From: Olivibacter jilunii
GTDB taxonomy: Bacteria; Bacteroidota; Bacteroidia; Sphingobacteriales; Sphingobacteriaceae
Assembly: GCF_900607235.1 (NCBI RefSeq)
Contig: NZ_LR027860.1
Location: 30,477-94,476, forward strand
Length of the DNA: 64,000 bases
Reading direction: 5' to 3'
This document shows, in pieces, positions 26,790-35,285 of the stretch. The notes beneath the pieces are model-generated. The model saw nothing but the letters and a program-made list of their open reading frames with translations. It was not told the DNA's origin and searched no databases. The number at the start of each line of letters is the position of its first letter. The stretch's first letter is position 1. A program made the translations under genes and the position numbers.

Positions 26790-29747
26790 TTACTCAAAAT
26801 TGATCAGTTTCAGAACCGCATTTCTCTTACGGATAATGGTACTATCGGCTTTTTTGGCTAAACGTTCTTTATCGGTAAAATAATACTTATATCGGGCTTT
26901 TGTCATGCTAATATTATAGTCAGGTATCTTACCCTTTACATCTACGCCCATTTTAAAAGGGACCGGAGATTTTAGTACCGAGATATGATAATCATAGGAC
27001 AGATCAATATGTTGTATGCCTCCTACTGCTAGGCGATAACGGTCAATTTCGACCAAAGCGGGTAAAATCTCTAGCTGCCGATCTTTAATTAACATTTCTA
27101 CGTTCAGCGAATCGATGTATGTGCTGTCTCGTTCCTTGAACTTGAAGGTTTTGGCCAGCTCCCTAAACGCTTCATTGTCTTGCACGGCCAAGTGGGTAGC
27201 TCGCAACGCGGCTACACTTCTTACTGATCCGATATCGATCTCCATATCGTTATTCAGATTAGCAGAGCCTTTTATACTGAAATCTGCATTACCTTCCAGT
27301 GATTTTATAACAGGGAAAAGAGTGTCTAACGTGGGGGCAAAATCCTTCAATTGATTCATTTTCATGTTACGTACGTCAATCACGTATTGCATTCTAGCTT
27401 GACCATTCGCCAGTGGTTTATAACGCAGTTTGGTTTGCAGAGAAGCCTCACCGGATTTTAAACTGAAATCATGTAAATTCAACTGCCCGTTATCAACACG
27501 GGCTTGACCTTTAAGATTGTTCAGCATTAATGATCCCATTTTCAATTGCTCTATAAAGGAGTTAAAGGTAAAACGAATATTGGTAGGTAATGTAAAACGA
27601 GTAGAGTCTGCTATAGGTGTTACGGGTGGCGCGGCGGTCAACGCTGGCGCCGCCATACGCTCTATAACTCCTGCGTTAGCGCTTTCGGCTTGCAATACGC
27701 CCATTAACTCGTCAATATCCAAATAGCGGGCATGCAGATTTAAATCAGCATACAAAAGCGTATCCCGCTTGTCTACCGGAAAGATGTTGCGTACCTCGCC
27801 GTCGAGCTTCATCTTGAAGTCGCCAAGCGCCACAAAAGCATTGTTTAGGTGAATATCATGTCCTTTTACAGTAATAAGGGAACGATTAACCGACAGCGGC
27901 ATACCGACATTAGGAATGGCCGCCTTAAGCTTCGAAAAGCTAAAGGAGCCTATTGGCCACCATTGCTTCTGCTCATTTTTCTCGACATTGAATTGGTAAG
28001 ACCCTTTATCAACGATCAGTGTCATTTGTCCATAGTGCAGGGCTAAATTCTGCGCGTCGAAGCTCGTAACAAAATGAGGAGCACGTGGCAGCTTACCTGG
28101 GCCAACCGCAGCAGCGATGGAAGCTTTCTCAATGCGTACATTCATACTGTCTGTAGATTGATAGTGAAGAGCCGCCAAATTGATCTTCGATTTCAGCGGT
28201 AAGCGTTTGTCGACTTTTTTAGATCCTGAAAGCTGCGCATGAAGTGCCTGCACCGTAAGCTTATGTTTTTTTCCGTATTGTAGATTAAGCCTATCTATAT
28301 CCAATTGTCCGGACAATCCATTCTTTTCATCTCTTTTCAGGCTCAGTGCAGTATAAGGTGTATGAAAAAGAAGCTCCTCTTTAGCCATGTTTATTTGTAG
28401 ATCCGCGAGCTTAGCATTACCTTGTAATGACAGATCGCGATAATCAAAGCCCGATTGAGCCGTATACGTAATTTTTCCCGCGAGATCTATGAACGCTCTT
28501 CCACCGAGCTGCAATCCCTCGACAATAGGAAATGTTGACCCAATTTTTGTAAGATCGATATTTGCTTCGACATCCGGTTCAATTTCCGGGTTATCCAACA
28601 GGTTTTGTGCTGATACGCTACCGCTAAGGTGTATGCCCGTTCCTCTTATTAGCATCTTATTGATACGTACTGCGGAACGTTGGCGCTCATTAAAGTCTAA
28701 AAGACTTTCTACATCTGCCTCTAGGGCGGTAATTTGGCCCGGAAACTTTTTATAACGCAGAGAACCGCCATGTATTTTAAGCTGTGCCCTTGATACAGGC
28801 AGCTTGCCTTCACCGTACACGCCATTTGTCCGCAACACTAAAAACACCCTCCCGCCAACATCAACATCTGTTGTCTTAAGGTATCTTTTTGGCACCATTT
28901 TCCATAAATTTGCCAGCGATGGCACCTTCATTTTAGCTTGCAATGCTACATTTACAGCTTTTCTGCCATTGGGTCGTTCAAAGACGCCGTCAAGCAGAAA
29001 GTCTATATCGTTCAATTTTAGCGTTCCATTGGTAAAGCTGAGTTTTCGACTTTTCTTATCAAGCTTCATATCTGTATCCAAAAGGCTGTTCAATTGCCGG
29101 ATAAAGACAAATCCAACCTTCGTGATCGTTAGCTGCTTACTATCTGAATGTAATTTTAACAGGAGGTGATCCTCGTCGTAAACAAACCCAATTTTAAGAG
29201 CCAAATGCGGGATTCGGCAATCAAGTCTTGATCCTTTGTCTTCATAGTGAAAACTGGCATCTTCGATGCGAAGCGATTTAATATGAATTTTTTTTATTGC
29301 CGATTGGACATCGCTTGTGTCAGTAGCTTCAGCCGTTTCCTTCTTCAGAATATCATAATTTGCGTTGCCGTGCTGATCCACTGCCAAATGAAGTCGCGGC
29401 CTGCGCAATGTAATTCGCTCAATATCTATTTCTTTTTTTAAAAGTAATTTAGTCATGTTGACGGCGCCCCGAAAGTCACTGAAAACAACTAGGGTATCTC
29501 TCCTGTCTCTCGAAAGAATATATCCGTCATGTAGACGAGCACCGAAACGTGGAAAAGAAGAAAAAAAAGTTAATTCGACGCTTTTACAAAAAACCTGTCC
29601 ATCCAATTGTTGATTAATCGCCTTAAGTGCTATGGGCGTTATCTTCTCAGGTTTAAAGAGAAAATTAGTAATGAAAGTTATGGCAAGCAGAATCAAAGTG
29701 CAGGCTAAGCCCAAGCTAATAAGAATTTTTTTTAGGATGTTCGACAT
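26790..29747 (-). CDS. AsmA-family inner-membrane/periplasmic protein
   Basis: 985 residues from ATG 29747 (MSNILKK); a longer frame to 29807 adds a charged 20-residue stretch before the membrane anchor and is less likely. One N-terminal membrane helix (LGLACTLILLAITFITNFLF) is followed by the AsmA N-terminal pattern: FSSFPRFGARLHDGYIL, DIERITLRRPRLHLAVDQHGNANYDIL. A long beta-rich repeat body ends in a second AsmA-like region (DIDELMGVLQAE, GNADFSIKGSANL). AsmA-like proteins are bridge-like lipid-transfer or outer-membrane-biogenesis factors; the exact role here is unknown. Monocistronic, convergent with susCD. Confidence 0.88.
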   Translation of the reverse strand: MSNILKKILISLGLACTLILLAITFITNFLFKPEKITPIALKAINQQLDGQVFCKSVELTFFSSFPRFGARLHDGYILSRDRRDTLVVFSDFRGAVNMTKLLLKKEIDIERITLRRPRLHLAVDQHGNANYDILKKETAEATDTSDVQSAIKKIHIKSLRIEDASFHYEDKGSRLDCRIPHLALKIGFVYDEDHLLLKLHSDSKQLTITKVGFVFIRQLNSLLDTDMKLDKKSRKLSFTNGTLKLNDIDFLLDGVFERPNGRKAVNVALQAKMKVPSLANLWKMVPKRYLKTTDVDVGGRVFLVLRTNGVYGEGKLPVSRAQLKIHGGSLRYKKFPGQITALEADVESLLDFNERQRSAVRINKMLIRGTGIHLSGSVSAQNLLDNPEIEPDVEANIDLTKIGSTFPIVEGLQLGGRAFIDLAGKITYTAQSGFDYRDLSLQGNAKLADLQINMAKEELLFHTPYTALSLKRDEKNGLSGQLDIDRLNLQYGKKHKLTVQALHAQLSGSKKVDKRLPLKSKINLAALHYQSTDSMNVRIEKASIAAAVGPGKLPRAPHFVTSFDAQNLALHYGQMTLIVDKGSYQFNVEKNEQKQWWPIGSFSFSKLKAAIPNVGMPLSVNRSLITVKGHDIHLNNAFVALGDFKMKLDGEVRNIFPVDKRDTLLYADLNLHARYLDIDELMGVLQAESANAGVIERMAAPALTAAPPVTPIADSTRFTLPTNIRFTFNSFIEQLKMGSLMLNNLKGQARVDNGQLNLHDFSLKSGEASLQTKLRYKPLANGQARMQYVIDVRNMKMNQLKDFAPTLDTLFPVIKSLEGNADFSIKGSANLNNDMEIDIGSVRSVAALRATHLAVQDNEAFRELAKTFKFKERDSTYIDSLNVEMLIKDRQLEILPALVEIDRYRLAVGGIQHIDLSYDYHISVLKSPVPFKMGVDVKGKIPDYNISMTKARYKYYFTDKERLAKKADSTIIRKRNAVLKLINFE

Positions 29748-29898
29748 ATATTCTATTTCCTGTTCTGCCGCAAGGCGTTTAACCGATTCAGCCTCGGAGA
29801 GCTGCAAACAGGCCTTATATTTTGCGTCGCCAAATTTAATACTATTTTCAAAATGCTTTTTAGCACATCAGATACTCCTATACACATAAACGACTTGG

Positions 29899-30243
29899 TT
29901 AACTTTCTGCGGCTTCTTTTGTTACTACATCCCGATGCGCTCTCCCCCAATTAATCATTTCCTGGATAATATTACCGAAAGTTCTACAGTATCCTGTTGG
30001 TTCATATTCAATCAATACCGGCGTGTCTACATAAACCGTTCGTTTCACCAATTTATTTAATTCCATCTCCTTCAGTTCTTTAGATAACATACGCGTAGTA
30101 ATTCCTGGAATACTCCGTTCAATTTCCCGAAAACGCCTGTTACCGTTGCAAATGGAATTAATGATAGGTATCCGCCATTTCCCGCCGATAAAGTATAGGG
30201 TGTCTTGCAAAGCCCTGAGTTCTTCTTCTTGATTTCTTTCCAT
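29899..30243 (-). CDS. HxlR-family transcriptional regulator
   Basis: 114 residues, winged helix. Motifs: LYFIGGKWRIPIINSICNGNRRFREIERSIPGITTRMLSKELKEMELNKLV, then the wing RTVYVDTPVLIEYEPT. HxlR proteins commonly repress a divergent oxidoreductase gene and respond to reactive electrophiles, quinones or oxidants. The divergent SDR gene is the likely target. Confidence 0.93.
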   Translation of the reverse strand: MERNQEEELRALQDTLYFIGGKWRIPIINSICNGNRRFREIERSIPGITTRMLSKELKEMELNKLVKRTVYVDTPVLIEYEPTGYCRTFGNIIQEMINWGRAHRDVVTKEAAES

Positions 30244-30262
30244 TTTTATTTATGTTACCTGA

Positions 30263-30293
30263 TATACTCTGTTATACTGATTACAAAAGTATA
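30263..30293. promoter_or_regulatory. candidate HxlR operator overlapping the HxlR -7 box
   Basis: TATACT occurs at 30263 and 30273 (10-bp phasing), and its inverse AGTATA at 30288, giving TATACT-N9-AGTATA. The same stretch contains CAAAAGTA at 30284-30291, which on the minus strand is TACTTTTG, a TAnnTTTG -7 box for the regulator. A dimer bound here would autorepress and could also control the divergent SDR gene. Confidence 0.5.
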
Positions 30294-30329
30294 CCATTTT
30301 CAGCATATCTTTATCAAAAAAATAAAAAA

Positions 30330-31073
30330 ATGAATAATTTAAAAAATAAGATAGCCCTTGTAACCGGCGGGAATAGTGGCATTGGCTATGCAATTGGGAA
30401 AGAACTGGTAGCGCAAGGCGCAAAAGTCGTTATTACAGGAAGACGTAAAGAGGCAATAGAGGCCGCTGCCCATGAAATAGGTGCCAGTTCTTTCTTAGCC
30501 GACCAAGCGAACCTCGATGACACCATACAATTAACGGCTGCTGTTAAAGAGCAATTTGCTAAGATAGATATCTTAGTTATCAACGCAGGAATTACCGGAA
30601 CCTTGGGACCGATTGAAGAAGCGAGTGTAGAAAATTTCGATCGTGTGATGAATATCAATTTTAGGGGAGCCTATTTTACGTTGAGCAAGTTCATTCCCTT
30701 ACTAAATGATGGTGCTTCGGTTGTGATACTTTCCTCTATAGTAGCCGCTACTCATAAACCAAACAGTTCTATTTATCAGGCCAGCAAAGCGGCTTTAAAT
30801 TCAATCGCAAAAACAGCAGCCGCAGAATTGGCGCCAAGAAAAATCAGGGTAAATATTGTAAGTCCGGGTCCGCATAGAACGGAAATAATGAGGAAAACAG
30901 GCTTGGAAGAAATGGCGTTAAAAAGCATTACAGAACAGCTAATCAACGATATTCCATTGAAAAAAATGGGTGAACCGGAAGATGTTGCCAAATTGGTCAC
31001 TTACTTATGTGATGACGCGGCCTCTTTTATCACCGGTACGGAAGTTATTGTGGATGGTGGAATAACACTTTAA
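30330..31073 (+). CDS. SDR-family oxidoreductase
   Basis: 247 residues from ATG 30330 (MNNLKNKIALVTGG), since an upstream in-frame ATG at 30252 would add 26 residues ahead of the Rossmann fold. Classical short-chain dehydrogenase: cofactor motif TGGNSGIGYAIG (residues 12-23), GRRK after the second strand suggesting NADP(H) preference, NAGITG, catalytic Ser in LSSIVA, YQASK as the Tyr/Lys pair, and SPGPHRTEI. The C-terminus FITGTEVIVDGGITL is typical. Divergent from HxlR. Substrate unknown; an aldehyde, ketone or quinone is typical for this pairing. Confidence 0.92.
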   Translation: MNNLKNKIALVTGGNSGIGYAIGKELVAQGAKVVITGRRKEAIEAAAHEIGASSFLADQANLDDTIQLTAAVKEQFAKIDILVINAGITGTLGPIEEASVENFDRVMNINFRGAYFTLSKFIPLLNDGASVVILSSIVAATHKPNSSIYQASKAALNSIAKTAAAELAPRKIRVNIVSPGPHRTEIMRKTGLEEMALKSITEQLINDIPLKKMGEPEDVAKLVTYLCDDAASFITGTEVIVDGGITL

Positions 31074-31092
31074 CCCAGGTGGCTTATATAAA

Positions 31093-31127
31093 GTAAAAAA
31101 GCAAACCATAAAGGTTTGCTTTTTTAC
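31093..31127. terminator. bidirectional terminator between the SDR and DoxX genes
   Basis: GTAAAAAAGCAAACC (31093-31107) pairs with GGTTTGCTTTTTTAC (31113-31127) across a 5-base loop. There is an A run before and a T run after the GC core, so it works on both strands. Confidence 0.85.
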
Positions 31128-31128
31128 G

Positions 31129-31515
31129 CTATAGGGAAAATATCGTATATTTTATGGGATACAGTTTTCTAAACTGGATGTAGACCATCGTTAATACGCT
31201 AAAAGCAACGAGTGCATCAACCGTAGCAGGAAAACCGATTACACTTATCTTAGAAAAGAAAGCGAAGATAATATCAAAGAACATTCCTGCAAACACCCAT
31301 TCTTTTAGTCGAATGAGCTTATTAGGAAGCAAGAGTACGGCAACGCCTGAAAGCTTAAAAACACCTAATAGGTAGATAAAATGTGATGGATATCCCAATT
31401 GCTGCGTGATACCCCATACAATTGGATTTCTCGTCAGTTCGAAATAGCCACTCGCTCCAAACCAAAGCGACATAAAGATAACTCCTGACCAGTAAATAAT
31501 TTTTGTTGTTTTCAT
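31129..31515 (-). CDS. DoxX-like family membrane protein
   Basis: 128 residues with four predicted membrane helices (IIYWSGVIFMSLWFGASGY, FIYLLGVFKLSGVAVLLLP, WVFAGMFFDIIFAFFSKISV, ALVAFSVLTMVYIQF). The pattern SGYFELTRNP...QLGYPSHFIYLLGVFK is the DoxX_2-type signature. Such proteins are linked to respiratory or redox processes, but the family's role is unclear. It follows the P460-like gene (61-bp gap) on the same strand and may be in its transcript. Confidence 0.87.
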   Translation of the reverse strand: MKTTKIIYWSGVIFMSLWFGASGYFELTRNPIVWGITQQLGYPSHFIYLLGVFKLSGVAVLLLPNKLIRLKEWVFAGMFFDIIFAFFSKISVIGFPATVDALVAFSVLTMVYIQFRKLYPIKYTIFSL

Positions 31516-31576
31516 TTTTTATTTAGTTATTGAATTTAAGATGAGATAGTAATAGCTTCGCCGAGTGAGTTAGCGG

Positions 31577-32017
31577 CTAGAAGACCGGTTTGTACCCCAT
31601 GATATAGCTTATTCTTTTTTGCTGGTCTTCCGGCTTATTATTTCCGTTTTGCAGCGTCCCTTTATTAAGCTGATACGATATGGCACCCATTCCATCACTT
31701 TCAATCGATTCGACACTTAAGAGTTCACCGTTTATGGTACCTCCAACATATTGGGGATTATCATGCGAACGCCAGGTAACCAAGCGTAAAACACTACCTG
31801 CCGCAGGTAAGCTATCGCCTTTTGACAAAGTCTGATAGGCTTTTTCATTACCATATAAGGCAGCCATGGTTTGGTTCTTTTTACTCACGGAAGAGGCAAT
31901 AAATTTTAAGGCCCCGGGGTCAAATACAACACGACTATAACCCTTGTTTTCCGCTTTGTCGACACAGCTGCTAAGCAACGTACCAATAAGCACTAGCATA
32001 AAAATCATTTTATTCAT
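31577..32017 (-). CDS. cytochrome-P460-like lipoprotein without a haem motif
   Basis: 146 residues with lipobox LLSSC (Cys about 18). The body matches the cytochrome P460 fold pattern: MAALYGNEKAYQTL, GSVLRLVTWRSHDNPQYVGGTINGELLSVE. It has no CxxCH, so it probably does not bind haem covalently. It overlaps the upstream haem-protein gene by 8 bp, so the two are translationally coupled and may work as partners. Function is unknown. Confidence 0.75.
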   Translation of the reverse strand: MNKMIFMLVLIGTLLSSCVDKAENKGYSRVVFDPGALKFIASSVSKKNQTMAALYGNEKAYQTLSKGDSLPAAGSVLRLVTWRSHDNPQYVGGTINGELLSVESIESDGMGAISYQLNKGTLQNGNNKPEDQQKRISYIMGYKPVF

Positions 32018-33014
32018 GTCTTATTATTTTTGAGATTAATTCTTTACGATTTACTTTTAAGGGTACGTCAAAAAGATACCCGGTAGATTCCGCTAGCTGG
32101 CGGTGACAGCTGATACAGGATTGCTGTGCAAATAAGGCTGTTTTACCAGTGGGAATTAATTGTTGGCCACTGAATTTGGCAAAGCCCCAACCCTCTGTAT
32201 TCTTATATTGCTCAGCATCCTTCACCATGAATTGTGCATTGATGAATTTACCTGCTCGGAGTTCGCCGTCGGGCCCTTCTGTTTGCTCCCAAACGGCCTT
32301 CACTACTAAACTGCCTTTAGGCCAGGGGTGAAAATTTTCTTCTTCAATCGCTTTTACGGCGATCTCGTTTCCAAAAATTACCCGGATAGAATGGTCAAAC
32401 AGCGTACTCATGCTGATCACCTTCCAGTTTTTAAAAGCGTCCGTATATTTTATACCATTGGGCGAAACAGAAAACCTTTCTTCCGAAATAGTTGGAATTG
32501 CTTCCGGATGTGCGAAAGAGCTATTTGCAGTAGTGTCCTTTCTTGATAAGGATAAAGTGTACGCGTTAATCACTGCTATATCTTTTTTTGAGATTTTTGC
32601 GGTAGGATGCAATAAGGTATATGGCGATAGAGGCATTTTCCCAGCCTTTAGCATGTTGAGTATGGCGTACATTTTCCCTTCATGTTCTGCTGGCGAGTAT
32701 TTTCCCCATTCGGAAAAATTTAATACTTCTCGTGCCCGATTCACATCTTTTTTTACTATCCAAGAAACTGGGGCAGTCCGCTCTAGCCAGTTCAGCTTTT
32801 GCTCATTAGAATGACATCCATAACATGACCGCTCGAGAATGGCCCTTACTTCTTTCGGAGCTTCAATAGCACCGGTGATCGGTTTACCCGCTAAAGGTTG
32901 GTTAAAAAACTGAATGCCGATAAACAGGCTAATTATCCCGAGTAATGCCAGGTATAATCGCTGTTTTCTCTTTCTTCTTATTGCTTCCATAATCTGTGTT
33001 TTTTCTATTTTCAA
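32010..33014 (-). CDS. fused haem-binding domain / cytochrome P460 protein
   Basis: 334 residues. Start M1 at 33014 or M9 at 32990. One N-terminal membrane helix (about 19-37). The first half is a haem-binding domain with CYGCHSNEQKLNWLERTAPVSW and the distal GKMPLSPYTLLHP Met segment. The second half (about 185-325) is P460-like: DHSIRVIFGNEIAVKAI, WPKGSLVVKAVWEQ, GWGFAKFSG, and a C-terminal CISCHR haem site. So two c-type haem motifs sit in one periplasmic, membrane-anchored polypeptide. It overlaps the apo-P460-like gene. Electron transfer or oxidant handling is likely, but no partner oxidase is visible. Confidence 0.85.
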   Translation of the reverse strand: MKIEKTQIMEAIRRKRKQRLYLALLGIISLFIGIQFFNQPLAGKPITGAIEAPKEVRAILERSCYGCHSNEQKLNWLERTAPVSWIVKKDVNRAREVLNFSEWGKYSPAEHEGKMYAILNMLKAGKMPLSPYTLLHPTAKISKKDIAVINAYTLSLSRKDTTANSSFAHPEAIPTISEERFSVSPNGIKYTDAFKNWKVISMSTLFDHSIRVIFGNEIAVKAIEEENFHPWPKGSLVVKAVWEQTEGPDGELRAGKFINAQFMVKDAEQYKNTEGWGFAKFSGQQLIPTGKTALFAQQSCISCHRQLAESTGYLFDVPLKVNRKELISKIIRHE

Positions 33015-33110
33015 TAGCGAAAATAGTGATGGAAACGTCGGAAGGAAACGAATATCTTGGTGGATTAGGCAAATTAGGGCCTGTAGACGGAATTTTGGGG
33101 CTTGGCCAGA

Positions 33111-33872
33111 CTATCGATCTTCCAACCAGTGCAGAAATGCTGCTGTTTTTTCCTTTCCGATTAAAAGCTTTTCGGGTGTAGCGATATGCAAGCGAACAAA
33201 CAGTTTTCTGGCAAAGTAATGTTCTACTTCTTTTATAGCCGTAAAGTTGATAAGGTATTGCCTATTTAATCGATAAAACTGTCTGCTCGATAACTGATTC
33301 TGTATTTGATCCAATGATTGGTTAATGGCATACTCATCTCCTTTGAAAGTAACGATAGATGGAGCGTTATAATTAATATAGATATAGGCAATTTGTTCGG
33401 TTTGTACCGTTTGGTATTTATTGTTCTTAAAAACCAAAAAACTTTTTTTTCCATCATCTACATTCATTCTACGAATCAGCTCTTGCAGATTGGTTCCTGT
33501 ATGTTGTTGAAAGAAATTTTTAAAGTTATCGATTCTTCCAAAAGCTGTTTCAAGATCGGCTTCAGCGAATGGTTTCAGTAGATAGTCAACACCGTTAGCC
33601 TTTATTGCTTCTAAGGCATACTCCCCGTAGGCAGTACAAAATATAATAGGACAGGTAATATTCACGGATTTAAAAATCTCGAAGCAAAGTCCGTCGGACA
33701 ATTGAATATCCATAAATATCACTTCCGGCATCTCGTGATTTGATAAATAACTTATGGATGCCTCTACACTTTGCAATTTAGCCAATATGCAGGTAGAAGG
33801 ACGCAATTTTACAATCATATTCTCTAAAGATTTGGCCGCTTTGATCTCGTCCTCAATGATGATTGCTTTCAT
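33111..33872 (-). CDS. LytTR-family response regulator
   Basis: 253 residues from ATG 33872; a longer frame to 33917 adds 15 residues before the receiver. The receiver has IIEDE, phospho-acceptor Asp in VIFMDIQLSDG, TAYGEYAL and LLKPF. The C-terminal LytTR DNA-binding domain has the typical QIAYIYINYNAPSIVTFKGDEY, FYRLNRQYLINFTAI and KLLIGKEKTAAFLHWLE. The start overlaps the upstream kinase gene by 20 bp, so they form one translational unit. The P460/haem genes lie 97 bp downstream and are candidate targets. Confidence 0.93.
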   Translation of the reverse strand: MKAIIIEDEIKAAKSLENMIVKLRPSTCILAKLQSVEASISYLSNHEMPEVIFMDIQLSDGLCFEIFKSVNITCPIIFCTAYGEYALEAIKANGVDYLLKPFAEADLETAFGRIDNFKNFFQQHTGTNLQELIRRMNVDDGKKSFLVFKNNKYQTVQTEQIAYIYINYNAPSIVTFKGDEYAINQSLDQIQNQLSSRQFYRLNRQYLINFTAIKEVEHYFARKLFVRLHIATPEKLLIGKEKTAAFLHWLEDR

Positions 33873-34875
33873 AAATAACTGGTAATTTAATGGTGAATGT
33901 GTTATCGGTGACTTCAATTACTATTTCCCTGTCTAAAAGATGTTGGTAGCGCTGGTTAATATTCTCAAGTCCTAATCCGGTGGAAGACTCCGGTTCTCGC
34001 TTCAGCTGGATATTGTTTTCTATCACCAAATAATCCGTATCCAAATAAAGGCGTATTTGTAGGGGCTTTTCTAAGGAGACAATATTATGTTTTATGCAAT
34101 TCTCTATCAATAACTGCAAAGTGAAAGGTGGAATCGGTGAAGTATGTACTTTTTCCGGCAAGTTGGTTGATAGTTCAATCCCGTTTTCAAAGCGTGCTTT
34201 CAACAGATACATATAGGCTTCTAATATCTTTAATTCTTCTGAAAGATCAATCAAATCAAGTTTTCTGCTTTCTAACGTGAAACGATAAAAGTCGGATAGT
34301 TTTAAAATAAAATTGACTGCCTGCGGATCTCCGCTTTCAACCATATATTTGAGTGTGTTTAAACTATTAAATAGAAAATGTGGATTTACCTGTTGCTTTA
34401 ATAATTCGTATTGGGCCCATACATTTGCAGCTGTTGTCCGCTCCAGTTCTACGCTGACCTGTTGATTAAGATAACTTTGATACAAAAGATGGATAAACAT
34501 ATAGAAGGCACTGCTAATGAGGATACTACGCACCTCAAACATCAGCATCACGGGACCAAAAGGCAGATGTGATAAGAGATATTGCTGTATGCAAGCAAGC
34601 AAAAACATGAGCACCAAACCAAAGAAAAGCCCTTTCAGCAGCTGCTTTGTCGAGAAACCACCTTTCGGGTTATTGGCCGTATATCTTGGCAAATTATAGA
34701 CATTGTAATACCATATAATCAAGGCAAATAGAAAGGTTACGGATGAATCGACTAAAGCCTCGTAAGGGCGAAACTGGTGTTCTGCAATTTTAGGTACGGC
34801 CGTGAGCATTCCTAAAAAAAGCGAGCTGAACCAGATGAGCCTATGGGAAATTTTAAATGTCCTCACTGCTTTCAT
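33853..34875 (-). CDS. LytS-like sensor histidine kinase
   Basis: 340 residues. Four membrane helices in the first 140 residues without a large sensor domain, then the His_kinase domain with QVNPHFLFNSLNTLKYMV (phospho-acceptor His) and a HATPase part with LLIENCIKHNIV and STGLGLENINQRYQ. Signal unknown. It forms a two-component pair with the overlapping LytTR gene. Confidence 0.93.
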   Translation of the reverse strand: MKAVRTFKISHRLIWFSSLFLGMLTAVPKIAEHQFRPYEALVDSSVTFLFALIIWYYNVYNLPRYTANNPKGGFSTKQLLKGLFFGLVLMFLLACIQQYLLSHLPFGPVMLMFEVRSILISSAFYMFIHLLYQSYLNQQVSVELERTTAANVWAQYELLKQQVNPHFLFNSLNTLKYMVESGDPQAVNFILKLSDFYRFTLESRKLDLIDLSEELKILEAYMYLLKARFENGIELSTNLPEKVHTSPIPPFTLQLLIENCIKHNIVSLEKPLQIRLYLDTDYLVIENNIQLKREPESSTGLGLENINQRYQHLLDREIVIEVTDNTFTIKLPVIYESNHH

Positions 34876-35264
34876 AAAAAACTAAAAAAAGCTTCATATA
34901 GCTAGCTGATTAAATCAGATCGCTAAACAAACAATCTGTTTGATATTTCTTTCGGAAAAAATTGCTATTCATATAAATGGATATGGCATCAAACTTAACA
35001 AATTGGATTGATAATACTTCTATGAATTTATCGAAATGGACCGGTTTACATCTGATCTGGACAATACGCAGGCCGAACTAGACAAGTCTAAAACCGGGTA
35101 CAAACTGCCATTCGAAATAGGTAAAGGAATAAAATAAGTTTGACAATGAAAAATGCCAAATTCAAGACCTAATCTGCCTTATTCAACCATTTAATGATTC
35201 TCTGGGAGTTCATCCCGAACTACTTTTGTTCCACTTACCAATCACAAAGCGACGGTAAGGAGTA
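34876..35264. other. intergenic region with an orphan coding-like fragment
   Basis: About 390 bp between the kinase and the first hydrolase. A short plus-strand frame from about 35020 to 35137 encodes about 38 residues including MDRFTSDLDNTQAELDKSK, ending in a TAA. It has no clear start or family and may be a remnant of a lost gene. TAAGTTTG at 35135-35142 fits the -7 consensus and could serve the hydrolase gene. Confidence 0.35.
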
Positions 35265-35285
35265 GTGTTAAATTCATATTTTATC

